Assembly: GCA_020059765.1 (NCBI GenBank)
Contig: JAGVBM010000339.1
Span: forward strand, 1-7,430
Reading direction: 5' to 3'
Length of the DNA stretch: 7,430 nucleotides
DNA from: Bacillota bacterium
Lineage (GTDB): Bacteria; Bacillota; Bacilli; Tumebacillales; Effusibacillaceae
Shown here one piece after another: positions 1-6,389 of the stretch (the first letter of the stretch is position 1; every line of letters starts with the position of its first letter). The position numbers were made by a program, and so were the translations under genes. The notes under the pieces are model-generated. The model did no database searches. It was not told where the DNA came from and was given only the letters and a program-made list of their open reading frames with translations.

Positions 1-22
1 ATAAAGTATTTTATCAGAGACC

Positions 23-1534
23 TTATCCTTTCACCAAATCCTTAATCTTCCCATATTGGGACAGGATGCGAAAGCCTTCGTCCATCCCCTGGGCACCCAA
101 CAGAAACAAAATCCCGCCGGGTGCGGCCGTGCGGTTGACATGTTCTATAGCGTCGGCCAATCGCGGACAGAATGTGAAAGACACATGGTTTTGCCGCAAT
201 GTATCAAGCACAATCTGCTCCTCCTCAGGGCTGACCTTGTCATTGGCCTCTATATAATCGACGGAGGATGTGAGGATCAGCTTGGGGGACAGATACCGAT
301 TGTGCCTCCACCATTCCTGCAATACGAGGGCATTTTCCCGATTGACGTCGATTCCCCGATTGCCGCGAATGGCAAAAGCTACCGTCACTTGATTGTAACG
401 GTTCAGTTGAAAACTGTTTAACACCGCTTGGATCGAACCCGGGTTCATCGCAGTGTCGTCAATCACGTGCAGATCGTTCCAAACCGTTTGCTCCATCCGC
501 CGGGTGACAGGCTGAAACTTGGCCAAAGCCTGCTTCATGACAATCGGTTCAAGGCCTGACAACATTCCAGTCAACAGGGCGGCCAATGCATTCGACACAT
601 TGTGCAGGCCCGGAAGGGGGAGGAAAAAGGGAATCAACTCCATGAAACCCGTTGCGCCCGGTTCTCTTTGCGTTTCCTGTGAGATCAAGCGGGGACTGAC
701 TGCCACAAAAAAACGGCTGCCGCTTGCATTTTGTTCCACCATTTGAATGGAAAGATCGGCTTCCCGGTCAAACAGGGAATAGGAAAACGGCTTTGCGGCG
801 GATTCCCTGATGGATTCTTTAACAAGGGGATCATCCAAATTGTAGATGGCAATTTTCCCCGGTTTCAATCTGTTCATAAAGCGCTTTTTGGCGGACACGT
901 ATTCATTCATGCTCCCATGAAAATCAAGATGGTCCGTGGTCAGATTGGTAAAGATTCCGATTGAAAAATCGGTCTCGTCAATCCGCCCCATCTCCACTCC
1001 TTGCGCCGACACTTCCATAACCGCATGCCGGGTTCCCGCCTGCAGCATGTCAAACAGCATGTGCTGCAGGTCGGTTGCCTCCGGGGTTGTCAGCTTCGCC
1101 GGTGAGCGAACTCCATTGATCTCGTTTTCAACCGTTCCGATCAGACCGCATGCGAGGCCCTGTTCCGCAAACAAGGAATGGATCATGCTGGCGATGGTCG
1201 TTTTTCCGTTGGAACCCGTAATCCCGATCAGATGCATCGAACGGGAAGGGTGCCCATACACGGCATCCGACAATGGAGCCAGCCATCGGCGGGGAGATTT
1301 CACACAACAGACCTCGATGCTGTCACCCGCAATCGGGGACGGGCAGGGTCTTTCCGACACGATGCAAGCGGCCCCCTTGTCGATCGCCTCCCGAATATAA
1401 TCTTGCCCGTTATGGTTTTTTCCGAGGATCGCCACAAAAATATACCCAGGCCTCACGTTTCTTGAATCGTGTGTAATTCCCGCAAAACGGACAGAACCAT
1501 TCCGAATGTTCGCCAGCAATAGTTCGATATTCAT
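23..1534 (-). CDS. Divergent MurE-type Mur ligase (UDP-MurNAc-peptide synthetase family)
   Basis: A 503-residue, three-domain Mur ligase, about the usual MurE length. Mur ligases are cytoplasmic ATP-dependent enzymes that add an amino acid to a UDP-MurNAc peptide. The N-terminal domain (about 1-95) has the MurE-like THDSRNVRPG segment. The central ATPase domain has the P-loop GITGSNGKTT (104-113), a TTPE segment (149-152), MEVSAQG (173-179), TNLTTDHLDFHG (196-207) and SAK with the likely carbamylated lysine K216. HNVSNALAA (311-319) and RRME (345-348) mark the approach to the C-terminal domain. That domain is atypical: the usual DYAHTPD is replaced by DDTAMNPGS (359-367), the DNPR amino-acid-recognition motif is absent near 423-432, and GKGHE is replaced by AQGMDEG (481-487). 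The fold and ATPase are clear, but the added amino acid cannot be predicted, and a paralogue of the housekeeping MurE is likely. The ATG start at 1534 has only a weak GGTGA site 4 nt upstream. Confidence 0.85.
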   Translation of the reverse strand: MNIELLLANIRNGSVRFAGITHDSRNVRPGYIFVAILGKNHNGQDYIREAIDKGAACIVSERPCPSPIAGDSIEVCCVKSPRRWLAPLSDAVYGHPSRSMHLIGITGSNGKTTIASMIHSLFAEQGLACGLIGTVENEINGVRSPAKLTTPEATDLQHMLFDMLQAGTRHAVMEVSAQGVEMGRIDETDFSIGIFTNLTTDHLDFHGSMNEYVSAKKRFMNRLKPGKIAIYNLDDPLVKESIRESAAKPFSYSLFDREADLSIQMVEQNASGSRFFVAVSPRLISQETQREPGATGFMELIPFFLPLPGLHNVSNALAALLTGMLSGLEPIVMKQALAKFQPVTRRMEQTVWNDLHVIDDTAMNPGSIQAVLNSFQLNRYNQVTVAFAIRGNRGIDVNRENALVLQEWWRHNRYLSPKLILTSSVDYIEANDKVSPEEEQIVLDTLRQNHVSFTFCPRLADAIEHVNRTAAPGGILFLLGAQGMDEGFRILSQYGKIKDLVKG

Positions 1535-1644
1535 GCTGTCACCCGCTTCTCAACGTTGTAGCTGCCATTTCTGGTTACTTCCAAACGTGTAGTTACCATG
1601 ATATGGGCGGAATTTCCGATCGGTGCGTGCGAAATAGTAAGAAC

Positions 1645-1653
1645 AGGAGGTGA
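1645..1653 (+). promoter_or_regulatory. Strong ribosome binding site of the vanW-like gene
   Basis: AGGAGGTGA is a full match to the 16S rRNA anti-Shine-Dalgarno sequence. It lies 6 nt before the ATG at 1660 and fixes the start of the VanW-domain gene. Confidence 0.85.
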
Positions 1654-1659
1654 TTCCCG

Positions 1660-2544
1660 ATGCGCGCATCCCAACATCGCATTGCACTGGCCGGAGCGGG
1701 CATGTTTTTCTTGCTGATCAATACATTGGGCTGCCTGTCGCAATCGATCCCCCAATCCCCATCACCCTTTTCGGCTTCTCAAACGGACGACAGAATCTCT
1801 GCCGGGGTCAAACTGGGGGATTATTCTTTGACGGGTGTGGCCAAAGGGGATTTGTACCGGCAATTGGTGCTGCTGTCACCCAAATTTTACCAACCACCGG
1901 ATAATGCTCATAAACAAGCGGAAACCCTGAAAATTGTGGCGGAACATCCCGGCAAAGAACTCGATATTGAACAAACGCAGCAGCGAATTCTGCGCGCAAA
2001 AAACGGAGAGACGGTAGAACCGGCATTGAAGACGATTCAACCGTTGATCACCACCCACGACCTGGAAATGGCCGTACCTTTGAACGCGAAACAGATCGGC
2101 CATTTCACAACACCGATTCTCGATACGAAACCGGACCGGGTGGAAAACATCAAGGTAACCGCTCAGTTGCTGAACAATACGGTAATCGAGCCGGGTCAGG
2201 AATTTTCGTTCAATCGGATTGTCGGTATCCCGACACAGGCGAAAGGCTTCAAGTTGGGAACAGTGTTTGGCGACGGGGGAGAACTGAAACAGGAATTGGG
2301 CGGCGGGATGTGCCAGATTTCTTCCACCCTTTACAATGTGGCGCTTGATCATGGCATGGAAATTATGGAACGGCATGCCCATTCCAGGCCGGTTCCGTAT
2401 GTAGCGCCGGGACGCGACGCAACGATTTATGACGACAAGGATTTGCGTTTTCGCAATACGACCGCCCAGCCGATTTTGATCAAAAGCTGGGTCAGCGGCG
2501 GGACTGCCCATGTAGCCTTTTACCAACCGACCCGATTCCGTTAA
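1660..2544 (+). CDS. VanW family exported protein
   Basis: This 294-residue protein has a VanW domain at about 144-290. Its hallmark is GGGMCQISSTLYN (214-226), preceded by PGQEFSFN (178-185) and GFKLGTVF (196-203), and followed by HSRPVPYV (241-248) and GRDATIY (251-257). The segment at about 88-135, with HPGKELD (96-102), resembles the PG_binding_4 module that often precedes VanW. The N-terminus carries basic residues (R2, H6, R7), a hydrophobic stretch at 8-23, and Cys25 in TLGC. This looks like a signal peptide, and perhaps a lipoprotein one, although Asn21 makes the lipobox non-standard. VanW proteins are named after a vancomycin-resistance cluster gene, but their biochemical role is unknown; an envelope function is inferred. 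The gene diverges from a Mur ligase gene, which fits a cell-wall setting. It does not by itself indicate glycopeptide resistance, because the van ligase and dehydrogenase genes are absent. Confidence 0.9.
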   Translation: MRASQHRIALAGAGMFFLLINTLGCLSQSIPQSPSPFSASQTDDRISAGVKLGDYSLTGVAKGDLYRQLVLLSPKFYQPPDNAHKQAETLKIVAEHPGKELDIEQTQQRILRAKNGETVEPALKTIQPLITTHDLEMAVPLNAKQIGHFTTPILDTKPDRVENIKVTAQLLNNTVIEPGQEFSFNRIVGIPTQAKGFKLGTVFGDGGELKQELGGGMCQISSTLYNVALDHGMEIMERHAHSRPVPYVAPGRDATIYDDKDLRFRNTTAQPILIKSWVSGGTAHVAFYQPTRFR

Positions 2545-2549
2545 TCTCG

Positions 2550-2586
2550 GCCGTCCCCGCAGGTTGATCAGGGGATGGCTTTTTCC
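2550..2586 (+). terminator. Rho-independent terminator after vanW-like gene
   Basis: GCCGTCCCC (2550-2558) pairs with GGGGATGGC (2571-2579) in a 9-bp stem with one G-U pair. The loop is 12 nt and a TTTTT tract (2580-2584) follows. It starts 5 nt after the vanW stop codon and separates that gene from the trpS promoter. Confidence 0.85.
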
Positions 2587-2610
2587 TTTATACCCTTCTG
2601 CGTCATGTTT

Positions 2611-2619
2611 TGCTATACT
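2611..2619 (+). promoter_or_regulatory. Extended -10 promoter of trpS
   Basis: TGCTATACT is an extended -10 element (TGn plus TATACT at 2614-2619). No good -35 is visible 16-18 bp upstream, which is tolerated by extended -10 promoters. The predicted start near 2626 would leave a leader of only about 30 nt before trpS. This is too short for the T-box leader seen on many Bacilli aminoacyl-tRNA synthetase genes. Confidence 0.6.
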
Positions 2620-2655
2620 GAAAATTACATATTTCGAACAAGTTGGGGGTACCAT

Positions 2656-3636
2656 ATGAAACGCGTATTTTCAGGCGTGCAGCCGACCGGTGACGTGACC
2701 ATCGGCAACTATCTGGGAGCAATCAAACGTTTTGTCGAGCTGCAGGATACAACGGAAGCGTTCTTTTCGATCGTCAACATGCATGCGTGGACGATTCCGC
2801 AGGAACCCGACGTATTGAAGCAAAAAACACTCAGTCTGGCAGCCCTGTATCTGGCAGTCGGACTTGATCCGGATAAGACGACGATCTTTGTCCAATCGGA
2901 TGTCCCGGAGCACAGCGAACTTGCTTGGTATCTGCAGTGCATGACATACATCGGTGAATTGGGCCGGATGACACAGTTCAAGGAAAAAGGGGAAGGCAAG
3001 GAAACCGTGTCGGTGGGATTGTATACATATCCAGCTTTAATGGCGGCCGACATCTTACTCTATCAGACCGAATTGGTGCCGGTAGGCGACGATCAGAAAC
3101 AGCATCTGGAGTTGACCCGGGATCTGGCGGAACGTTTCAATAAGCGGTTCGGTGAGGCATTTAAAGTTCCCGAACCCCTGATTTCGGAATTCGGTGCGCG
3201 AATCATGGGGTTGGACGACCCGACCAAGAAAATGAGCAAAAGCGCTCCCAGTCCCTACAATCGGATTACCTTGGCGGACACACCGGACGAGATCCGTTCT
3301 AAAATCATGAAATCTGTCACCGACACGGAAAACGAGATCCGTTACGATCCGGAACGAAAGCCGGGGATCAGCAACCTGTTGACCATCTTCAGCCTGTTTT
3401 CAGGGGAAACGGTGGATCAGTTGGTGGCACGGCTGCAAGGAAAAGGATACGGTACGCTGAAGAAAGAACTGGTGGAAGTGGTGGTCGGTCATTTGCAGCC
3501 GATTCAGGAACGGCACCGTCAAATCCTTGAATCCGGTGAACTGGCTTCCGTCCTGCGGCAAGGGGGGGAACGGGCTCGGCAAGAAGCGGCCAAAACCTTG
3601 CAAGCGGTCAAAGAAAAGATGGGGCTCATGGTTTGA
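2656..3636 (+). CDS. trpS: Tryptophanyl-tRNA synthetase
   Basis: Class I aminoacyl-tRNA synthetase that charges tRNA-Trp with tryptophan using ATP, in the cytoplasm. The 326 residues match the usual bacterial length. Visible signatures are GVQPTGDVTIGNYLGA (7-22), whose TIGN is the HIGH-motif equivalent, and KMSKS (192-196). The Trp pocket segment YPALMAADILLY (125-136) includes M129 and D132, which correspond to the tryptophan-binding residues of the Geobacillus stearothermophilus enzyme. VPVGDDQKQHLELTRDLA (141-158) is also typical. The reading frame stays open upstream to 2575, but homology begins at MKRVFSG. That points to the ATG at 2656, with GGGGG (2645-2649) as a modest ribosome binding site. 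The gene appears monocistronic, between its own promoter and a strong terminator. No truncation or frameshift is seen. Confidence 0.97.
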   Translation: MKRVFSGVQPTGDVTIGNYLGAIKRFVELQDTTEAFFSIVNMHAWTIPQEPDVLKQKTLSLAALYLAVGLDPDKTTIFVQSDVPEHSELAWYLQCMTYIGELGRMTQFKEKGEGKETVSVGLYTYPALMAADILLYQTELVPVGDDQKQHLELTRDLAERFNKRFGEAFKVPEPLISEFGARIMGLDDPTKKMSKSAPSPYNRITLADTPDEIRSKIMKSVTDTENEIRYDPERKPGISNLLTIFSLFSGETVDQLVARLQGKGYGTLKKELVEVVVGHLQPIQERHRQILESGELASVLRQGGERARQEAAKTLQAVKEKMGLMV

Positions 3637-3656
3637 CAAAAATTACGATGGATGAG

Positions 3657-3693
3657 AAACGCGGGCGATTGACGGCCTGCGTTTTTTCTTTTT
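3657..3693 (+). terminator. Rho-independent terminator of trpS
   Basis: AAACGCGGGC (3657-3666) pairs with GCCTGCGTTT (3675-3684) in a 10-bp stem with one G-U pair and an 8-nt loop. A T-rich tail follows (six T, C, then five T, 3682-3693). It lies 20 nt after the trpS stop and isolates trpS from the yolD promoter. Confidence 0.92.
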
Positions 3694-3704
3694 GGTACGA
3701 TTGA

Positions 3705-3734
3705 TTGGATTTTTTGCATTTTCCTTCATATAAT
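3705..3734 (+). promoter_or_regulatory. Sigma-A promoter of the yolD-like gene
   Basis: A perfect TATAAT -10 lies at 3729-3734. A weak -35, TTGGAT (3705-3710), sits 18 bp upstream. The predicted transcription start falls within or next to the LexA box at 3736-3749, giving a short leader before the ATG at 3769. Confidence 0.7.
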
Positions 3735-3735
3735 A

Positions 3736-3749
3736 GGAACATACGTTCT
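3736..3749 (+). promoter_or_regulatory. LexA (DinR) SOS box
   Basis: GGAACATACGTTCT contains GAAC-N4-GTTC (3737-3748) and agrees with the Bacillus-type SOS consensus CGAAC-RNRY-GTTCG except at the two outermost bases. It starts two bases after the TATAAT -10, so bound LexA would block transcription initiation. I infer DNA-damage induction of the YolD-like gene. B. subtilis yolD-type genes are known to associate with LexA-controlled Y-family polymerase genes. Confidence 0.8.
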
Positions 3750-3768
3750 GCTTAAGGAGGATATATAG

Positions 3769-4125
3769 ATGCGGCGGCGAGCTTCCATTCATGACAGGGA
3801 CAACAAATTGTGGCACGGGTCGCGTTTTATCCTGCCGGAACATCGGGAGGCGATGTTGATCCACGACCGGAGGGAACAACGACAGGCGCGTCCCCGTTTG
3901 GAGCAGGACAAATTGGCAGAGATGAACAGACAATTGGCGGAAGCATTGGAAACGGGACAGCCGATCGGGATCACTCTCTACAAACCATACGGCAGCGAAA
4001 GGATTACAGTGATTGCAAAGCGTATCGATATGGCGGCCCGTACACTGAAGGGGACAACGGCCGATGAGGAGGAACGGCCGATTGCCGTTTCGCTGGATGA
4101 TTTGATCGATATCACTCCAGGCTGA
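3769..4125 (+). CDS. YolD-like family protein
   Basis: A 118-residue soluble protein with the YolD-like pattern. A basic N-terminus includes a KLWHGSRFILPEH segment (13-25). A charged region with RPRLEQDKLAEMNRQL (40-55) follows, where the family shows L-x-x-D and an I/M-N helix. Next come a beta-rich part with ITLYKPYG and ITVIAKRIDMAARTLKG, and an ending VSLDDLIDI. The family's molecular role is not established. Members often sit beside genes for Y-family DNA polymerases (UvrX, YqjW) and under LexA control. Here the gene stands alone, but the SOS box keeps the DNA-damage link. AAGGAGG (3754-3760), 8 nt before the ATG, is a strong ribosome binding site. No terminator is visible between it and the downstream cysteine desulfurase gene. 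Confidence 0.8.
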   Translation: MRRRASIHDRDNKLWHGSRFILPEHREAMLIHDRREQRQARPRLEQDKLAEMNRQLAEALETGQPIGITLYKPYGSERITVIAKRIDMAARTLKGTTADEEERPIAVSLDDLIDITPG

Positions 4126-4187
4126 CCTTCAAGGCTATCTGCGAAATGCTTCGGAAACAAGCGGCCCTCACCAGGAAAAGCGATGCA

Positions 4188-4201
4188 AGAAAGCGTTTTC
4201 T
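4188..4201 (+). promoter_or_regulatory. Possible cre-like (CcpA) operator upstream of nifS
   Basis: AGAAAGCGTTTTCT matches the Bacillus cre-type pattern TGAAARCGYTTTCA at 12 of 14 positions, including the AARCGYTT core. It differs only at the outer T/A pair. It lies just upstream of a possible -10 at 4204-4209. AT-rich palindromes like this also arise by chance, so this is a weak call. Confidence 0.3.
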
Positions 4202-4209
4202 GTTATACT
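4201..4209 (+). promoter_or_regulatory. Possible extended -10 promoter of the nifS operon
   Basis: TGTTATACT fits an extended -10 (TGn plus TATACT at 4204-4209), with no clear -35. Transcription would begin near 4216. That is downstream of the AGGAGG at 4210-4215, so this promoter would exclude the best ribosome binding site of the next gene. Either the promoter is not used, or translation starts at the later ATG (4233). Confidence 0.35.
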
Positions 4210-4223
4210 AGGAGGAAGAAAGG

Positions 4224-5375
4224 GTGGAACAGATGCCTGCTATCTATCTCGATCATGCAGCCACCACGCCGGTCAGGCCGGAAGTGGCCGCTGTGATGAT
4301 GGGCGTGTTGACCGAGTCATTTGGAAACCCGTCCTCCACGCATCAGTTTGGCAGAAAGGTGCGCAAATTGATGGAAGAGGCACGACAGAAAACTGCCGGG
4401 GCCATCGGTGCCGCCGCAAGAGAAATCGTGTTCACCAGCGGCGGTACGGAAAGCAACAATCTGGCGGTATTGGGAACAGTGCGCGCCAATCGGGACAAAG
4501 GGAGACATCTTGTGACAACGGCGGTGGAGCATCATGCGGTGTTGGACGTGTTCCGCCAGCTTGCAACGGAAGGATTTGAGGTTACCGTATTGCCGGTCGA
4601 CGAATACGGACGGGTATCAGTCGATCAATTTAGAAACGCGCTGCGGGAAGACACGATTCTGGCGTCCGTCATGCACGCCAACAACGAGATCGGCACCGTG
4701 AACCCGCTTGCCGGGATCGGCAAGATCTGCCGGGAACGAGGAGTTTTGCTGCATACCGATGCGGTGCAGAGTGTCGGGAAAATTCCGGTGAATGTTGAAG
4801 AACTGCAAGTGGACTTATTGACGGTCAGCGGTCATAAAATATACGGTCCAAAAGGAACGGGAGCGCTTTACATCCGGCGGGGAACAGCCATTGATCCGCT
4901 GATGCGCGGCGGAAGCCAGGAAAAGGCCATCCGGCCGGGAACAGAAAATGTGGCGGGTATTGTCGGATTGGGCAAAGCGATTGAATTGGCGGCAGGGGAA
5001 TCGGCGCATGAATCGATTCGTCTCGCCCGTTTACGCGACAAATTGATCCGCAATGTATTAACATCCGTTCCGGATGCGCGATTAAACGGACATCCGACGG
5101 AACGGCTGCCGCATAATGTAAATGTTTCGTTTGCCGGCGTTGAAGGGGAAACGTTGATCCAGGGCCTGGATGCGCGGGGAATTGCGATATCCGCCGGATC
5201 GGCTTGCACCTCGGGTGCGCTGGAGCCTTCCCATGTATTACTCTCCCTTGGCGTCGAGCGCAGTTTGGCATTGGGGACGTTGCGCATCAGTCTGGGACGA
5301 TCCACTACCGACGAAGATATAGACGTTGTAACAGAAGAATTAAAACAGATCATCCAACAACTGAGATCGATTTGA
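4224..5375 (+). CDS. Cysteine desulfurase (NifS/IscS family)
   Basis: PLP-dependent enzyme that converts L-cysteine to L-alanine and carries the sulfur as an enzyme persulfide for Fe-S clusters or thiolated tRNAs. Length is 383 residues, normal for the family. Motifs in order are YLDHAATTP (8-16), FGNPSSTH (33-40), TSGGTESNN (71-79), EHHAVL with catalytic His103, HANNEIGTVNP (151-161), HTDAVQSVGK (177-186), SGHKIYGPKGTG with PLP lysine K205, and RPGTENV (237-243). The persulfide cysteine C328 lies in SAGSACTSGALEPSHVL (323-339), the group I loop of NifS/IscS rather than the SufS type. GTG at 4224 is chosen because AGGAGG (4210-4215) lies 8 nt upstream; ATG at 4233 is the alternative. It precedes a U32-family gene by 19 nt. 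Bacilli often have several desulfurases (NifS, YrvO, NifZ, SufS), and the specific role here is open. Confidence 0.95.
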   Translation: MEQMPAIYLDHAATTPVRPEVAAVMMGVLTESFGNPSSTHQFGRKVRKLMEEARQKTAGAIGAAAREIVFTSGGTESNNLAVLGTVRANRDKGRHLVTTAVEHHAVLDVFRQLATEGFEVTVLPVDEYGRVSVDQFRNALREDTILASVMHANNEIGTVNPLAGIGKICRERGVLLHTDAVQSVGKIPVNVEELQVDLLTVSGHKIYGPKGTGALYIRRGTAIDPLMRGGSQEKAIRPGTENVAGIVGLGKAIELAAGESAHESIRLARLRDKLIRNVLTSVPDARLNGHPTERLPHNVNVSFAGVEGETLIQGLDARGIAISAGSACTSGALEPSHVLLSLGVERSLALGTLRISLGRSTTDEDIDVVTEELKQIIQQLRSI

Positions 5376-5394
5376 GTGAAGAGGAGGAGCCAAG

Positions 5395-6318
5395 ATGCAC
5401 AAACCGGAACTGATGGTTGCCGTACGCGATCTTGAGACGATGAAAAGCGCAATCGATGCGGGTGCCAATGCAATTGAAATTGTCGGAGAAGAGTTTGGAT
5501 TTTTGTCTGCCGCTTCCCATCGGTTTGCCAACGAGGAAATCCAGCGGGCTGTCTCAATTGCTCATGACAAAGGAACCCGTTTGTTTGTGGGAGCCGATAT
5601 TATTGCCCATCATCAAGACATTGAAAAACTCCGCCGATTTTTACGGGAGTTGGCGGATATGCAGGTGGACGGCGTGATTGTGGCGGATCCGGGTGTTCTG
5701 TTGACCGTGCAAGAAACCGCTCCCGAACTGACGGTGCATGTCAATATGGAAATGGGAATCACGAATTGGCAATCGGTGCAATTTTGGGCGGAAGCGGGCG
5801 CAGATCGGGTGGTGTTGGCAAAAGAGTTGAATTTCGCCAACATTCAAGAGATTTGCAAAAACGTGTCGGCGGAAATTGAAAGCCAAGTACATGGTCCGAT
5901 CTGCATTTTTTACACCGGCCGCCAAATCTTGACCAACTATCATCGATATCGCGGAACCGAACTGGAAAACAAGCGGGAAATTACCCATTACGCGTTAAAG
6001 GAAGAAAAACGTTCGGAAGATTACTACCCTGTTTATGAAGATGAACGGGGGACATATGTGATGAGCAGTGCCGACCTGTGCCTGATCGAGTACATTCCGG
6101 ATTTGGTCGCGACCGGACTGGCAAGTTTTCGCATTGAAACACGACCGTACGGTCCCAGCTACACCAAGGCGGTGGTGTCCGCTTACCGGGAAGCGATTGA
6201 AGCGTATCTGCAAAATCCGGAAAACTACCGGTTTCGTCCGGAATGGCTGGAGCGGATCGAGGAAGTTTCCAAACGTCCCTTCATGCAAGGGTTTTACAAT
6301 CGGGAAGCGGCCAAATAA
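5395..6318 (+). CDS. Peptidase U32 family protein, YrrN-like
   Basis: A 307-residue protein with the TIM-barrel-like N-terminal pattern of U32 proteins: AIDAGANAIEIVGEEFG (19-35), NEEIQRAVSIAHDKG (46-60), VDGVIVADPGVL (91-102), ITNWQSVQFWAEAGADRVVLAKEL (122-145) and a VHGPICIF segment (165-172). SADLCLIEYIPDL (225-237) and RIETRPYGPSYT (246-257) are typical of the later part. U32 relatives include TrhP (tRNA U34 hydroxylation) and UbiU/UbiV (ubiquinone hydroxylation), so the old protease name is probably misleading. From memory it best resembles the short B. subtilis YrrN form. Only three cysteines are present (154, 170, 229), and the multi-cysteine U32 signature is missing. GAGGAGG (5381-5387) lies 7 nt before the ATG. 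The 19-nt gap from the cysteine desulfurase gene suggests one operon, which links it to sulfur or Fe-S chemistry only by inference. Confidence 0.88.
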   Translation: MHKPELMVAVRDLETMKSAIDAGANAIEIVGEEFGFLSAASHRFANEEIQRAVSIAHDKGTRLFVGADIIAHHQDIEKLRRFLRELADMQVDGVIVADPGVLLTVQETAPELTVHVNMEMGITNWQSVQFWAEAGADRVVLAKELNFANIQEICKNVSAEIESQVHGPICIFYTGRQILTNYHRYRGTELENKREITHYALKEEKRSEDYYPVYEDERGTYVMSSADLCLIEYIPDLVATGLASFRIETRPYGPSYTKAVVSAYREAIEAYLQNPENYRFRPEWLERIEEVSKRPFMQGFYNREAAK

Positions 6319-6389
6319 GCAGGAAATAAGAATTCCAATGTCGAAAATGAAATCAGGATTGTCGATCTGCGCCGGGGGTGGAGAGACCA

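Noticed and set aside
1..22. AT-rich inverted repeat ATAAA/TTTAT after the Mur ligase stop
   Set aside because: The stem is only about five A-T pairs, with no GC clamp, and the window edge cuts it off; not enough for a terminator call.
936..1400. A 154-codon plus-strand frame inside the Mur ligase gene
   Set aside because: It is antisense to conserved Mur ligase motifs (including the P-loop), with no ribosome binding site or recognisable protein signature.
1660..2544. VanW as evidence of a vancomycin resistance cluster
   Set aside because: No vanA/B-type ligase, vanH, vanX or vanRS genes are present here, and VanW proteins are common in Firmicutes without resistance.
1876..2655. A 259-codon open frame on the minus strand across vanW
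   Set aside because: It lies antisense to the well-supported VanW gene, shows no recognisable domain, and reads as a compositional shadow of the plus-strand codons.
2575..2655. 27-codon N-terminal extension of trpS
   Set aside because: It overlaps the terminator and the likely promoter, and TrpS homology starts exactly at the ATG at 2656.
4868..5557. A 229-codon minus-strand frame across the nifS and U32 genes
   Set aside because: It overlaps two confidently identified plus-strand genes, has no family motif, and fits the shadow pattern seen elsewhere in the window.
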